A stretch of 64,000 nucleotides of DNA from Thermosulfurimonas marina. Lineage in GTDB: Bacteria > Desulfobacterota > Thermodesulfobacteria > Thermodesulfobacteriales > Thermodesulfobacteriaceae. This document shows positions 37,271-49,139 of the stretch, piece after piece. A program made the translations under genes and the position numbers. Position 1 is the first letter of the stretch. The number at the start of each line of letters is the position of its first letter. The DNA is taken from NCBI RefSeq assembly GCF_012317585.1, contig NZ_CP042909.1:806001-870000 (forward strand), read 5' to 3'. The notes beneath the pieces were generated by a model. That model saw nothing but the letters and a program-made list of their open reading frames with translations. It did not search any database and had not been told where the DNA came from.

Positions 37271-38328
37271 AGGCCTGGTTAAGGGACTGGCCCTTTCATC
37301 TGGTAGTATTTCTTCTGGTAATTCTGGGACTTCTCAATCAATGGAGCGCCGGAGGGCCTCATTATTTTTGGAGGTACCTCCTTTTCTCTTTCGGAGGCCT
37401 GGTGGTCTACGGAATCTTTATTTTCTGGGACTATCGGCGCTGGGCCCTGGGAAAAGTCTTCTGGCTCTATCTGCTCTATGCCCTGCTTCTGGCTTATCTG
37501 GCCTTGACCCACCGAAGATGGCTCTACTTTGGAGGATTTAGTCTGCAACCCTCAGAATTTGCCAAGCCTCTTTTGGTGGTCCTCCTAGGGCTTTTTCTCA
37601 GCGGTCTGGAAGGGGAAGTGCTCTCTCTTCCTTTTTTCTTAGGGGCTATGGGAGTGGTCCTCTTGCCGGCCCTCTTGATCGCCTCTACGGACCTGGACCA
37701 GGCCTTCATGATCGTCCTCATAGGTTTCACCATCGTGAGTTTTGCCGGCCTTTCCCGACGGCTGATTTTAGGACTTTCCCTCCTGGCCCTCCTCACAGGC
37801 TTTCTGGTAGGACCGGTCCTCTGGCACCATCTCAAGCCCTATCAAAGGGCCCGCATAACGGCCTTCTTGAAACCGGGCAAGACCCAAAAGCGCTGGTCCT
37901 ATCAAACCCAACAGGCCCTAATTGCCGTGGGCTCTGGAGGACTCAAGGGAGAAGGCTTTGGAAAGGGCCTTTCGGCAAAACTTCATTACCTTCCGGCCAA
38001 ACATACCGATCTGGCCTTTGCCGTCTGGGCCGAAGAATGGGGCTTCTTGGGAAGCACTCTCCTTCTTACCCTTTACGGAGTTCTCTTGGGGCTGGGCCTT
38101 CGGGCCGCCTATCTGGCCCGGGATCATCTGGGACGCTTCCTGGCCTTTGGGGCCACGGCCTGCCTTTTCTGGCAGATTTTTATCAACCTGGGAGGGGTCA
38201 TCCGGCTTTTGCCTACGGCCAGCGTCCCCCTCCCTTTTCTCAGCTACGGAGGTTCGGCCTACCTTACCAACATGATTTTGTTAGGAATAATCGCTTCAGT
38301 CCTGAAAAGGCGCTTTTCTTTTATGTAA
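37267..38328 (+). CDS. rodA: Peptidoglycan glycosyltransferase RodA
   Basis: SEDS-family membrane polymerase that pairs with PBP2. It has 353 residues and about ten TM helices. Family features include FGGFSLQPSEFAKPLL, the KHTDLAFAVWAEEWGFLG loop and a final GVIRLLPTASVPLPFLSYGGS. Last gene of the elongasome operon; no clear terminator was found in the 38329-38364 gap. Confidence 0.96.
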   Translation: MKAWLRDWPFHLVVFLLVILGLLNQWSAGGPHYFWRYLLFSFGGLVVYGIFIFWDYRRWALGKVFWLYLLYALLLAYLALTHRRWLYFGGFSLQPSEFAKPLLVVLLGLFLSGLEGEVLSLPFFLGAMGVVLLPALLIASTDLDQAFMIVLIGFTIVSFAGLSRRLILGLSLLALLTGFLVGPVLWHHLKPYQRARITAFLKPGKTQKRWSYQTQQALIAVGSGGLKGEGFGKGLSAKLHYLPAKHTDLAFAVWAEEWGFLGSTLLLTLYGVLLGLGLRAAYLARDHLGRFLAFGATACLFWQIFINLGGVIRLLPTASVPLPFLSYGGSAYLTNMILLGIIASVLKRRFSFM

Positions 38329-38364
38329 AATGAACTCTCGGTTTTTTTTGGAACCTAACTTTTC

Positions 38365-38393
38365 TTGACATCTATCCCAGATTGGGCTAAAAG
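38365..38393 (+). promoter_or_regulatory. Promoter of the ATP synthase operon
   Basis: Perfect TTGACA (-35, 38365-38370), 17-base spacer, TAAAAG (-10, 38388-38393), 41 bases before the first ATG. Confidence 0.7.
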
Positions 38394-38433
38394 CTCAATT
38401 GGCCTTTTAAAAGCTGGGGAGGCGGGCGAGGCG

Positions 38434-38859
38434 ATGCTCAATTTTGACATTACCCTGTGGCTTACCATTGTCGAAGCCTTGATCTTTACCTTCATCTTTA
38501 ACGCTATTTTGATCCGTCCGGTGATGCAGACCCTGGAGGAAAGGCGTCGCCGTTTTGAGGGTCTGCGGCAGGAGACCGAAAGCCTTTTTTCTCGGGCAGA
38601 GGAGGCCCTCAAGAGGTACGAGGCCGAACTAGCGGAAGCCCGGAGTCGGGCCGCTGCGGAACGGGAGGCCTTGAAGCATCAAGCCCGGGAAGAGGAAAAG
38701 AAGATTCTGGAGACGGCCATGGCCGAGGCCGAAGCTTACAAAAATAAGGTTTTGACCGAGTTGCGGTCTCAGGTGGAGGCGGTGCGCAAGACCCTGGAGG
38801 CCCAGGTGGAGGTCTTTTCCAGGGCCGTGGCGGAAAAGATTTTGGGGAGAGCGTTATGA
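38434..38859 (+). CDS. ATP synthase peripheral-stalk subunit b'
   Basis: Short b-type stator subunit, 141 residues: one TM helix (about 9-27, LWLTIVEALIFTFIFNAIL) followed by a long charged helix. ATG 38434 (GGGGAGG and GAGG upstream) is chosen because the TM helix then sits at the N-terminus; an in-frame upstream reading from 38365 would overlap the promoter. Paired with a second b gene, it suggests a b/b' heterodimer. Confidence 0.85.
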   Translation: MLNFDITLWLTIVEALIFTFIFNAILIRPVMQTLEERRRRFEGLRQETESLFSRAEEALKRYEAELAEARSRAAAEREALKHQAREEEKKILETAMAEAEAYKNKVLTELRSQVEAVRKTLEAQVEVFSRAVAEKILGRAL

Positions 38860-39530
38860 GAAGGGCAGGGCTTCTTCTATTGCTGGTGACCTTCTTGAGT
38901 TGGGCCGCGCTGGCAGTCTCCACAAGTCTGGGAGAGGCCTTCTGGGGAGGGCCCAAGGTCTATGCGGAAACGGTGCACGGGGAAACTCTAGGGCACGGAG
39001 AGGCCGGTCAGGTCCAAGAAGAACATGCGACGGGGGTGACCCGGGAGCAACTTAAAAATTTCCTCTGGTGGTCGGTCAATTTTCTCATTCTTCTGGCCAT
39101 TCTTTACAAGTTCGGAAAGGAGCCCGTGGCCAATCTTTTCCGTTCCCGCAAAGAGGCCATCGTGAATGAGTACGAGGATCTTATGGCCAAAAAACGGGAG
39201 GCCGAGGCCCGGTACGCGGAACTTCAGGAAAAATTGAAGGGTCTTGAGGCCGAGGCCGAAAGATTGCTGGCGGCTTTTCGGGAGCAGGGCGAGAAGGAGG
39301 CCCAGCGGATTATCGAAGAGGCCAAGGCCAATGCGGAACGTCTCAAACAACAGGCCGAGCTTTATATCCAGCAGGAGATGGCCCGGGCCCGAGAGGAATT
39401 ACAGCGAGAGGTGGCGGAGATGGCCGTAAGGATGGCCGAGGAACTCATCCGGAAGAACATCACCGCCGAGGATCATCGGCGGCTTTTTGAGGAATTTCTC
39501 CAAAAGGTTGAGGGGGAGAGGCTACATTGA
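38856..39530 (+). CDS. atpF: ATP synthase peripheral-stalk subunit b with signal-like N-terminus
   Basis: A 224-residue b subunit. Unusually it begins with a signal-peptide-like stretch (MRRAGLLLLLVTFLSWAALA) and about 45 polar residues before the real membrane anchor (LKNFLWWSVNFLILLAILY, about 65-83), followed by the long stator helix. This layout is seen in sulfate-reducing relatives. Overlaps b' and atpH by ATGA/TTGA. Confidence 0.9.
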   Translation: MRRAGLLLLLVTFLSWAALAVSTSLGEAFWGGPKVYAETVHGETLGHGEAGQVQEEHATGVTREQLKNFLWWSVNFLILLAILYKFGKEPVANLFRSRKEAIVNEYEDLMAKKREAEARYAELQEKLKGLEAEAERLLAAFREQGEKEAQRIIEEAKANAERLKQQAELYIQQEMARAREELQREVAEMAVRMAEELIRKNITAEDHRRLFEEFLQKVEGERLH

Positions 39531-40078
39531 TTAGGACCATTATTGCCCAAAAGTATGCCCGGGGTCTTTTTGCGGTAGGCAAGGAGCAGGGTCGTTTTCA
39601 GGAATTCGGAGAAGAGCTCAAACGGGTAGGGGCCTTTCTGGCCGCCTCCCCGGAGGTGCTCGAGGCCCTGGAAAGCCCCATTTATCCCCCGGATCTCAAG
39701 ATGGAGATCGTGGAAGAAGTGATCAAGGGGCTTTCCCTGGACGAGGAGGTGGCCCGTTTTCTGAGGCTACTGGTAGAGAAAAAGCGCATCCAATACATTC
39801 AGGCCATCATCGAGGCCTACGATCAGCTGGTAGACGAAGAGTTAGGCATCGTACGGGCGGAGGTGCGGGCGGCCTTTTCTCTGGGGGAGGAGGAGAAGGG
39901 CCGACTTTCCGAAACACTCAAGAAGCTGGTGGGCAAAGAGGTCAAGCTCCAGGTTTCCGAAGACCCCGAACTTATCGGGGGGCTGGTGGTCCGTATCGGA
40001 GATCTGGTCCTGGACGGTAGCGTCCGGACCCAGCTTGAGGCCTTTAAGGAATCCATAATAAGAGGAGAGGTGGCCTAA
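39527..40078 (+). CDS. atpH: ATP synthase subunit delta
   Basis: Connects the peripheral stalk to the alpha3beta3 head. It has 183 residues, with family features [13 protein letters not shown] near the start and the C-terminal [23 protein letters not shown]. The start is TTG overlapping the atpF TGA with GAGGGGGAG upstream. One base separates it from atpA. Confidence 0.94.
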   Translation: MIRTIIAQKYARGLFAVGKEQGRFQEFGEELKRVGAFLAASPEVLEALESPIYPPDLKMEIVEEVIKGLSLDEEVARFLRLLVEKKRIQYIQAIIEAYDQLVDEELGIVRAEVRAAFSLGEEEKGRLSETLKKLVGKEVKLQVSEDPELIGGLVVRIGDLVLDGSVRTQLEAFKESIIRGEVA

Positions 40079-40079
40079 T

Positions 40080-41624
<1,545 letters not shown>

Positions 41625-41635
41625 GGGGTTAAGCG

Positions 41636-42514
41636 ATGCCTAACCTGAGAGACATCCGGCGAAAGATAGAGGCCGTCAAGAAGATCGGCCAGATTACCCG
41701 GGCCATGAACATGGTGGCCGCGGCCAAGCTCCGCGGCGCCCAGACCCGTCTGGAGAAGTTCCGCCCTTACGGGGAGAAGTATCGGGAGGTAATTCGGGAG
41801 CTGGTGGCCAGCGGGGCGGTGCTCCCCTCGCAGTTTCCCCTCATGGAGACCCGGGAGGTCCGGAATGTGGGGCTCATTCTGGTCACCGCGGACCGGGGCC
41901 TCTGCGGGGCCTTTAACACTAACCTCATCAAGGAAGCGGAAAAATTCATGGCCGAGCAGGCCCGGGAGGGCCGCCAGGTCAAGCTCATCTGTGTGGGAAA
42001 GAAAGGGGCCCAGTATTTCCGAAAGCGGGCAGAGATCTTAGAGGCCTATACGGATGTGATGGGACGGGTCCTCATGCAGGATGCCCGGACCATCGCCCGG
42101 CGGGCCATGCGGGCCTTTCTGGACGGAGAGATCGACGAGGCCTATCTCCTTTACGGTTACTTTATAAATGTGGTCCGGCAGATTCCGAAGCGGGAAAAAC
42201 TCCTTCCCATCAGCGTAGAAAAGGGGGAGGCGGAGGAAAAGGCCTTTCGTGGGGCCCCTATTTACGAGCCCTCGCCGGAGGAACTTTTGGATCAGATACT
42301 GCCCATGTATGTGAACACTAGGGTCTTTGCGGCCATGCTAGAGACCGCGGTCAGTGAACAAGCGTCCCGGATGACGGCCATGGACAACGCCACCCGGGCC
42401 TGCGGAGACATGGTCCGGGATCTGACGCTTCTTTTTAACAAGACCAGGCAGGCCTCCATCACCAAAGAACTTATGGATATCGTGGGTGGAGCGGAGGCCC
42501 TCAAGAAGGCTTAA
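41636..42514 (+). CDS. atpG: ATP synthase subunit gamma
   Basis: Central rotor shaft of F1. It has 292 residues with the N-terminal ITRAMNMVAAAKLRGAQ helix, LILVTADRGLCGAFNTNL core and C-terminal MTAMDNATRACGDM signature. Confidence 0.97.
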   Translation: MPNLRDIRRKIEAVKKIGQITRAMNMVAAAKLRGAQTRLEKFRPYGEKYREVIRELVASGAVLPSQFPLMETREVRNVGLILVTADRGLCGAFNTNLIKEAEKFMAEQAREGRQVKLICVGKKGAQYFRKRAEILEAYTDVMGRVLMQDARTIARRAMRAFLDGEIDEAYLLYGYFINVVRQIPKREKLLPISVEKGEAEEKAFRGAPIYEPSPEELLDQILPMYVNTRVFAAMLETAVSEQASRMTAMDNATRACGDMVRDLTLLFNKTRQASITKELMDIVGGAEALKKA

Positions 42515-44005
<1,491 letters not shown>

Positions 44006-44007
44006 AG

Positions 44008-44436
44008 ATGGCCCGGATACTCCTGGAAATCGTAACCCCGGATCGGGTGGTGATAAGCGAAGAGGTGGACATTGTGACCGCTCCGGGGGTGGCTGGAGAG
44101 TTCGGAGTGATGGCTGGACACGCCCCCATGCTGGCGGGGATCAAGATTGGGCCCCTCCACTATCGGGTGGGAGATCGCGAAGAATGGGTAGCTGTTTCCG
44201 GGGGCTTCTGTGAGGTCACGGGTAAGAAGGTAACCTTCCTGGTGGAGGCGGCGGAGCGGGCCTACGAGATCGATGTGGAACGGGCCCTGCGGGCCAAGGA
44301 ACGGGCGGAAAAGCGCCTCCAGGAAGCTCAGGCCAAGGGAGACCGGGTGGCCGAGGCCCGGGCCCGGGCCGCCCTCCAGAGGGCCCTCACCCGTATCGCG
44401 CTCGCCGAAAGGGCCAAGGCCGGCCATCCCCGTTAA
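44008..44436 (+). CDS. atpC: ATP synthase subunit epsilon
   Basis: Regulatory rotor subunit, 142 residues: N-terminal beta sandwich (ILLEIVTPDRVV, GEFGVMAGHAPMLAGI) and a C-terminal helical hairpin. Last gene of the operon before a strong terminator. The membrane-ring genes atpB and atpE are not here, so the operon is split. Confidence 0.95.
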   Translation: MARILLEIVTPDRVVISEEVDIVTAPGVAGEFGVMAGHAPMLAGIKIGPLHYRVGDREEWVAVSGGFCEVTGKKVTFLVEAAERAYEIDVERALRAKERAEKRLQEAQAKGDRVAEARARAALQRALTRIALAERAKAGHPR

Positions 44437-44460
44437 CCTTGACCCCGATCGGGATTCTCG

Positions 44461-44490
44461 GAGGGGCCTTCTTGTGGCCCCTCTTTTTTT
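44461..44490 (+). terminator. Rho-independent terminator of the ATP synthase operon
   Basis: Stem GAGGGGCC / GGCCCCTC (44461-44468 with 44476-44483), loop TTCTTGT, followed by seven T. Confidence 0.93.
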
Positions 44491-44506
44491 GTCTTATCAT
44501 TAGGTT

Positions 44507-45040
44507 ATGCCAAGGGCAGTCCTTCTTTTAGGGCTCCTCCTTATAGGGGGGCTTTCTAAAGGAGGTTGGGCCATGAAGATCTGGTCCCCTACTATTCCGG
44601 CCGAAGGAACCATCCCTAAAAAGTATGTCATGCGGACTATCGGAGGGAAAAACCTTTCCCCTCCCCTCAAGTGGGAAGGAGTCCCGGCAGAGGCCCGCTC
44701 CCTGGTCCTGGTCTGCGTGGACACCCATCCCGTGGCCCGCAACTGGATTCACTGGGTGGTGATCAATCTCCCCCCGGAGACCCTGGAGCTTCCAGAGGGG
44801 GCCTCCGGGAAAGACCTGCCCGCAGGGGCGAGGGAGCTGGTAAATTCCTACGGATTTTCTGGCTGGGGTGGTCCCCAGCCCCCTCAAGGGACCGGTCCCC
44901 ACCCTTACCATTTCATCCTTTATGCTTTAGATGTGGAAAGGGTGGAGCTTCCGGAAAGACCTTCCTTTGCGGAGATAGAGCGTTATCTTAAGGACCATAT
45001 CCTGGCCAAGGCCTCCTTTACGGCTTATTATGAGAGGTAG
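44507..45040 (+). CDS. YbhB/YbcL-family PEBP-like protein
   Basis: Member of the phosphatidylethanolamine-binding/Raf kinase inhibitor-like family; bacterial role unclear. The core has the family opening (KIWSPTIPAEGTIPKKYVM, LSPPLKWEGVP), DTHPVARNWIHWVVINLP, and the ligand-site YGFSGWGGPQPPQGTGPHPYHF. From ATG 44507 it has 177 residues with a signal-peptide-like start (MPRAVLLLGLLLIGGL). A second in-frame ATG at 44573 has a near-perfect ribosome site and gives a 155-residue cytoplasmic form that matches the usual family start. Either or both may be used. Confidence 0.88.
   Translation: MPRAVLLLGLLLIGGLSKGGWAMKIWSPTIPAEGTIPKKYVMRTIGGKNLSPPLKWEGVPAEARSLVLVCVDTHPVARNWIHWVVINLPPETLELPEGASGKDLPAGARELVNSYGFSGWGGPQPPQGTGPHPYHFILYALDVERVELPERPSFAEIERYLKDHILAKASFTAYYER
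44558..44567 (+). promoter_or_regulatory. Strong internal ribosome-binding site in the PEBP-like gene
   Basis: AAAGGAGGTT lies at ideal distance (seven bases after GGAGG) from the in-frame ATG 44573, whereas the outer ATG 44507 has only a poorly placed AGG. Confidence 0.6.
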
Positions 45041-45051
45041 AGGAGGAAAGG

Positions 45052-45324
45052 ATGACCAAGGTTCCCAATCCCGGTGAACGCCGCCACCGGATCGTAGCCC
45101 GCAAGCCGGTAACGGTACTGGTGCGGGAAAAGATCGTCTGTCCCTATTGTGGCAACCAGGAGGAGTTCTACGAGGTAGCCGAAAATGCCCTCATGGTGGT
45201 CCACTATCTTCAAAACGAGGATGGCACCTTCGTCCCCTTGGACGAGAGCATGGAGGCCGGGGCGGTGAAGTTTTTCTGCGGCCGGTGTCAAGCGGATCTT
45301 TCTCACCTCCGCGACCGGCTTTGA
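45052..45324 (+). CDS. Small zinc-ribbon-like protein of unknown function
   Basis: Not recognised. It has 90 residues with two CxxC pairs, CPYC (about 30-33) and CGRC (about 76-79), spaced as a zinc ribbon. The first 20 residues are basic. GAGGAAAGG precedes the ATG. Its stop overlaps the start of the ATP-grasp-like gene (TGATG), so the two are probably made together. Confidence 0.75.
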   Translation: MTKVPNPGERRHRIVARKPVTVLVREKIVCPYCGNQEEFYEVAENALMVVHYLQNEDGTFVPLDESMEAGAVKFFCGRCQADLSHLRDRL

Positions 45325-46115
45325 TGCGCCCTCCCTGGGTTATCCTTTCTAACCGGGCCCTGAGGGCCCGCTTTCAGGATCTTGAGGCCGGGGATCTCCT
45401 TCTGGTCCCCCTGAGTCTCAAACGGGGAGAAGAAGGGCTCTTCCTGGACCTGGCCGCCCGCGGAGTGGAAGCCTTTCCCTCGCTCCTTTCCCAGGCGCTC
45501 TCCCGCTCCAAGTGTCTCCAGGCCGCAGTCCTTAAAGAATTCATGCCTCCGCATACGCTGGTGGTTTACGACCGTCACGATCTCTTGCGGGCCGTGGCCC
45601 TTTACGAAAGGCTCGGGATAGAGGAGGTGGTCACCAAGGAGGACCGGGCCAACTGCGGACTGGGAATCCACCTCTGGTCCCGGGTGGAGGAGGTTTACAA
45701 CCATGCCGGAGGCGGGCCTCTGGCCTATCCCTTCGTGCTGCAGCCCCGTTTCCGAAAGTTGCGGGACATTCGAGTAATCCTTCTGGGAGACTACGAGGAG
45801 GCCTACCTTCGGGAAAATCCTTACGGTTTCCGTAATAATCTCTATTTCGGGGCCGAAGCCCGGCCCTACGAACTCTCAGAGGCCGAAAGGGACTTTTGCC
45901 TTCGGGCCCTGGCCCGGGGCCGCTTCCCTTACGCTCACCTGGACCTGATCTATACGGAGACCGGGGGTCCCTACCTTTCGGAAATCAATCTGCGCGGAGG
46001 CCTCAAAGGGGCCCGGGTGGACCGCAAAACTTACGAGAAAAAACTTTCAGCCCTCAGAGAGGCCTTTTTAAAGGATTGGCTCTCCCATCACCCCGAAGCC
46101 CAACTCATCGAGTAA
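45324..46115 (+). CDS. ATP-grasp-like (RimK-type) protein
   Basis: A 263-residue protein that looks like a compact ATP-grasp ligase: an alpha/beta N-terminal part, an ATP-binding segment (GGPLAYPFVLQPRFRKLRDIRVILLG), and the metal-binding LDLIYTETGGPYLSEINLRGGLKGA (Glu-X-Asn). Such enzymes join a carboxylate to an amine using ATP; the substrate here is unknown. Its ATG overlaps the zinc-ribbon gene stop, suggesting that small protein as partner or substrate. The 3' end overlaps the convergent FG-GAP gene by 11 bases. Confidence 0.78.
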   Translation: MRPPWVILSNRALRARFQDLEAGDLLLVPLSLKRGEEGLFLDLAARGVEAFPSLLSQALSRSKCLQAAVLKEFMPPHTLVVYDRHDLLRAVALYERLGIEEVVTKEDRANCGLGIHLWSRVEEVYNHAGGGPLAYPFVLQPRFRKLRDIRVILLGDYEEAYLRENPYGFRNNLYFGAEARPYELSEAERDFCLRALARGRFPYAHLDLIYTETGGPYLSEINLRGGLKGARVDRKTYEKKLSALREAFLKDWLSHHPEAQLIE

Positions 46116-47850
46116 GAGGCTTGAGGGGTAAGGCCAGAAGGTAGGTCTCTCCCTCCTGGGTGAAGGGATTTCCCTTGACTAAAGCCACCCAGAGTTCCCG
46201 GCCTACCAGGCTCAAGCCCTGAAGAGGACCCTCGAATTTCCCGGAATAAGGCCGAAGCTCCAGACCGGCCGCTCCCCAGGAAAGGACCATGATCTCCCCG
46301 GCGGTGAAGGCGGGGATTCCGGGAAGAAGGTCATGGTGAGCGCTGTGGTTCCAGAGGAGAAGGACCTCCCGGCGTCCGTCACGGTTGAGATCTAGGGTGA
46401 CGAAGTCTACCTCTGCAGGGATGATCTCCGGAGGAGAAAACTGAGTTTTGCGAAAGCGGAGGCCATAAAGGCTCCCGCCTACCTTGGTAGAGGAAACCCA
46501 GAGCCTGCGGGTGTACTTATAGACTTCGAGCTTGTGCCCCTGGTCAATAAAGAGGGTCTCCAGATATCCATCTCCATCGAGATCGGCAAAGGTCCCTCCC
46601 ACCAGGCGAAAACCTTCGGGAACCTTGAGTTCCTGGCCCCGCCGGAGACGGGAACCTTCCCTTTTGAGGATATAGACCCGGGAGCCGAAAAAGTTTTCTT
46701 CCGAGTACGTCTGACCCAGGAGGACCTCCTTTTGGCCGTCGCCGTTAAAGTCCGCAAAGGCCAGGATCAGATTTTGGTCTCGAATAGGGGCCGTAAGGGA
46801 GCGGCCGTCGAAATGTAGGAGGGCACTCCGCAGACCTTTCCCCTCCTCATAAAGATTGAGGGCCACCCATCCCCGAGGGCCCAGGGAAAAGTTCAGGGGT
46901 TTTACAAAGCCGGAAATCTTATACCTTATGGGGGCCGAGGTCTGACGATAGTGGGCCACAAAAAGGGCCTGCGGGGTGAGATAGACCACCTCCGGGGTCC
47001 CGTCTCCGTCAAGATCGGCCACCTCTAGATCCACTACCACCTGAGGGAAACGCCCCAGACGGCGAAAGACCGGGGCCTGGGGCTGGGTATAGGTGAGCGT
47101 GGTGTAGGGATAGGGCCCTTGGGGCCTGGCTGGCGAAGGGGCCGGGGCGGGGGCCGGCCTCGGCCCGGGAGCAGGGGCCGGAGCTGGGGTAGGAACCGGA
47201 CTCGGAGCCGGAGCGGGGGCCTGAGCCGCCGGGGAAGGAGAGACCAGGCGCGGAAGACTATAGACCCGTTTGAGATTGAGGGAAGGACCATAGAGGCGCA
47301 ACTCCCCCGGGGCCAGGTAGAGGACCAGGGCCACCTCCTGCCGGGCCAATTCCGCAGGAGAAAGGGCCCCCAGGGTAAGGTCCGGCCGCGGAAGAAGATG
47401 GGCCGAGGGAAGGGCACCCTCTAAGTCCGAAAGAAAATCCTTGAGGGCCGGCCCCAGCACCAGGATCTTGAGGTCTCCGTAACGGACGGCAGCCGTGGGC
47501 ACGGGAAAATCGCCCTTACGCCTTAGGAGGCGCGCGGTGGCAAAGTTTTCCTCCACCTGGACCACTTCGGCCAAGGCCACGGGTTCTTTGAGATAACCCA
47601 GGACTTTCTTGGTCTGGGGATGGATGACCGGGTTTCCCCGGCGATAGACGGTAAAAAGATCCCCCAAACGCACTCCCTGGGCCCGTCCATGGTCCAGGAT
47701 AACGCGGTCCCCGTCAAGGCCAATGACCAGAGCCGAAAGCGGAGAAAGATCTCGAGACACCTCCGGAGGAAGGGCCGCATAAAGAAAGGCCGCAAGAAGG
47801 ACCAACCATCCGGCTAAAAAAAAGATTCCTCGCCCCAGGCTTCTTTTCAT
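46105..47850 (-). CDS. Exported FG-GAP/VCBS repeat protein
   Basis: A 581-residue surface or periplasmic protein. Signal/TM segment at about 8-27, then a FlgT-C-like beta domain (HGRAQGVRLGDLFTVYRRG), a Pro/Ala-rich linker of about 45 residues near 210-250, and a beta-propeller with calcium-type loops DLDGDGTPEV, DFNGDGQKEV, DLDGDGYLET and DLNRDGRREV. ATG 47850 is preferred (GGAGAGGTGG upstream); a longer reading would collide with prmA. Function is unknown; repeats of this type often mediate adhesion or protein binding. Confidence 0.82.
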   Translation of the reverse strand: MKRSLGRGIFFLAGWLVLLAAFLYAALPPEVSRDLSPLSALVIGLDGDRVILDHGRAQGVRLGDLFTVYRRGNPVIHPQTKKVLGYLKEPVALAEVVQVEENFATARLLRRKGDFPVPTAAVRYGDLKILVLGPALKDFLSDLEGALPSAHLLPRPDLTLGALSPAELARQEVALVLYLAPGELRLYGPSLNLKRVYSLPRLVSPSPAAQAPAPAPSPVPTPAPAPAPGPRPAPAPAPSPARPQGPYPYTTLTYTQPQAPVFRRLGRFPQVVVDLEVADLDGDGTPEVVYLTPQALFVAHYRQTSAPIRYKISGFVKPLNFSLGPRGWVALNLYEEGKGLRSALLHFDGRSLTAPIRDQNLILAFADFNGDGQKEVLLGQTYSEENFFGSRVYILKREGSRLRRGQELKVPEGFRLVGGTFADLDGDGYLETLFIDQGHKLEVYKYTRRLWVSSTKVGGSLYGLRFRKTQFSPPEIIPAEVDFVTLDLNRDGRREVLLLWNHSAHHDLLPGIPAFTAGEIMVLSWGAAGLELRPYSGKFEGPLQGLSLVGRELWVALVKGNPFTQEGETYLLALPLKPLTR

Positions 47851-47902
47851 CTTCCACCTCTCCTGGCGCCAAAGGCCAAAATAAGCTACCTTAATCTCTA
47901 CC

Positions 47903-48751
47903 ATGAAGAAGGACCAAACTCAAATCCTGCTTAAGGCGGAGGTGGAGGGGCCGGAGGAGGCCCTGGAGGAAGGGCTCTCCCTCCTGGCCGAGGATTGGGG
48001 TGGGTGCTGGGTCCTCTCCGAGGTCCCCTTGCGGGCGGCCTTCTTTTTAAAAGATCCCCAAGATCTTCCCCGCTTTGAGGCCCAGGTCCGCAAGGTGGGG
48101 CTCTCTCTGGTCCGCACCGAAGAGTGCCCGGTGGAAGACTGGGGCCGGCGCTTTCGAGAGCATTTCCGGCCTCTGCGGGTAGGAAGGAGACTCTGGATCG
48201 TGCCCCCCTGGGCCCGAGGGAGGGCCAGCGGCGAAGAGATAGAGATCGTGATCGATCCCGGACAGGCCTTCGGTACCGGGCAACACCCCTCCACCGCCCT
48301 GGTGCTCGAGACCCTGGAGGAATTCTTCCAGGAAAGGCCCTGGACCTCGGTCCTCGATGTGGGAACCGGAAGCGGCATCCTGGCACTGGCCGCGGCCAAA
48401 CTCGGGGCCCCGAAGGTGGTGGGCCTTGACGTGGATCCGGTGGCCGTAGAAGAGGCCCGAAGGAACGCGACCCTGAACGCCCTGGACCTTGAATTCTCCA
48501 CCGAGCCCCTGGAAAGACACCCCGGAAGATACCAGCTGGTACTGGCCAATATCTCGGCCCTGGAGCTGCGGCGTCTGGCTCCCGCACTTTCCGGCCATCT
48601 TCTTCCCGAAGGACGCCTTCTCCTTTCCGGGTTTCTCGAAAAGGAGATCCCGGAGATGCTCGAAATCTATCGTCCTCTGGGGTTCAGCCCCCTGAGGGTG
48701 CGGAGCAAGGAGGAATGGGGTTTTCTTGCCCTGGTCCGGGAAAAGGGGTAG
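47903..48751 (+). CDS. prmA: Ribosomal protein L11 methyltransferase
   Basis: SAM-dependent enzyme that trimethylates ribosomal protein L11. It has 282 residues: an N-terminal L11-recognition domain with EDWGRRFREHFRPLRVG, the PGQAFGTGQHPST segment and Rossmann SAM motif LDVGTGSGILALAAAKLGA, then the NISALEL motif (NPPY-like position). Confidence 0.93.
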   Translation: MKKDQTQILLKAEVEGPEEALEEGLSLLAEDWGGCWVLSEVPLRAAFFLKDPQDLPRFEAQVRKVGLSLVRTEECPVEDWGRRFREHFRPLRVGRRLWIVPPWARGRASGEEIEIVIDPGQAFGTGQHPSTALVLETLEEFFQERPWTSVLDVGTGSGILALAAAKLGAPKVVGLDVDPVAVEEARRNATLNALDLEFSTEPLERHPGRYQLVLANISALELRRLAPALSGHLLPEGRLLLSGFLEKEIPEMLEIYRPLGFSPLRVRSKEEWGFLALVREKG

Positions 48752-48785
48752 CTTTTTCTCAAAAACTAAACGAAGGAGGTGGGGT

Positions 48786-49133
48786 ATGCCCAAGGTCCTT
48801 ATCGTGGCCTGCGGTTCCTATGCGGAGACCTCCCATTCTTGCGTGGGAGACTGGAAGTGCCTTTCCTCCGCCGCGGAAAAGAAGGGGCCTTTTGCCCAGT
48901 ACCCCGATGAGGTCAAGGTCATGGGATTTCTGCGCTGCAAGTGTCCGGGGCGGAGCCTGGTGGCCAACATCGCCATGGCCAAGGAGAAGACCGGCTTTGA
49001 GGTGGTCCATCTCACCAACTGTCTGGCCAAGGCCCAGCCGGCCTGCAAAAACCACGACCTGGACCAGCTGGTGCAGATGATCAAGGAGAAGACCGGGGCC
49101 GAAGTGGTTATCGGGACCCACGATCTGGGCTAA
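48786..49133 (+). CDS. CGGC-domain-like small Cys-rich protein
   Basis: A 115-residue protein resembling the CGGC domain family of predicted metal-binding proteins in anaerobes. Cysteines occur at CGSYAETSHSC, WKCLSS, RCKCPG, TNCLAKAQPAC. A strong ribosome site (AAGGAGGTGGGG) precedes ATG 48786. Role unknown; six bases before ribE. Confidence 0.75.
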   Translation: MPKVLIVACGSYAETSHSCVGDWKCLSSAAEKKGPFAQYPDEVKVMGFLRCKCPGRSLVANIAMAKEKTGFEVVHLTNCLAKAQPACKNHDLDQLVQMIKEKTGAEVVIGTHDLG

Positions 49134-49139
49134 AGGGCC

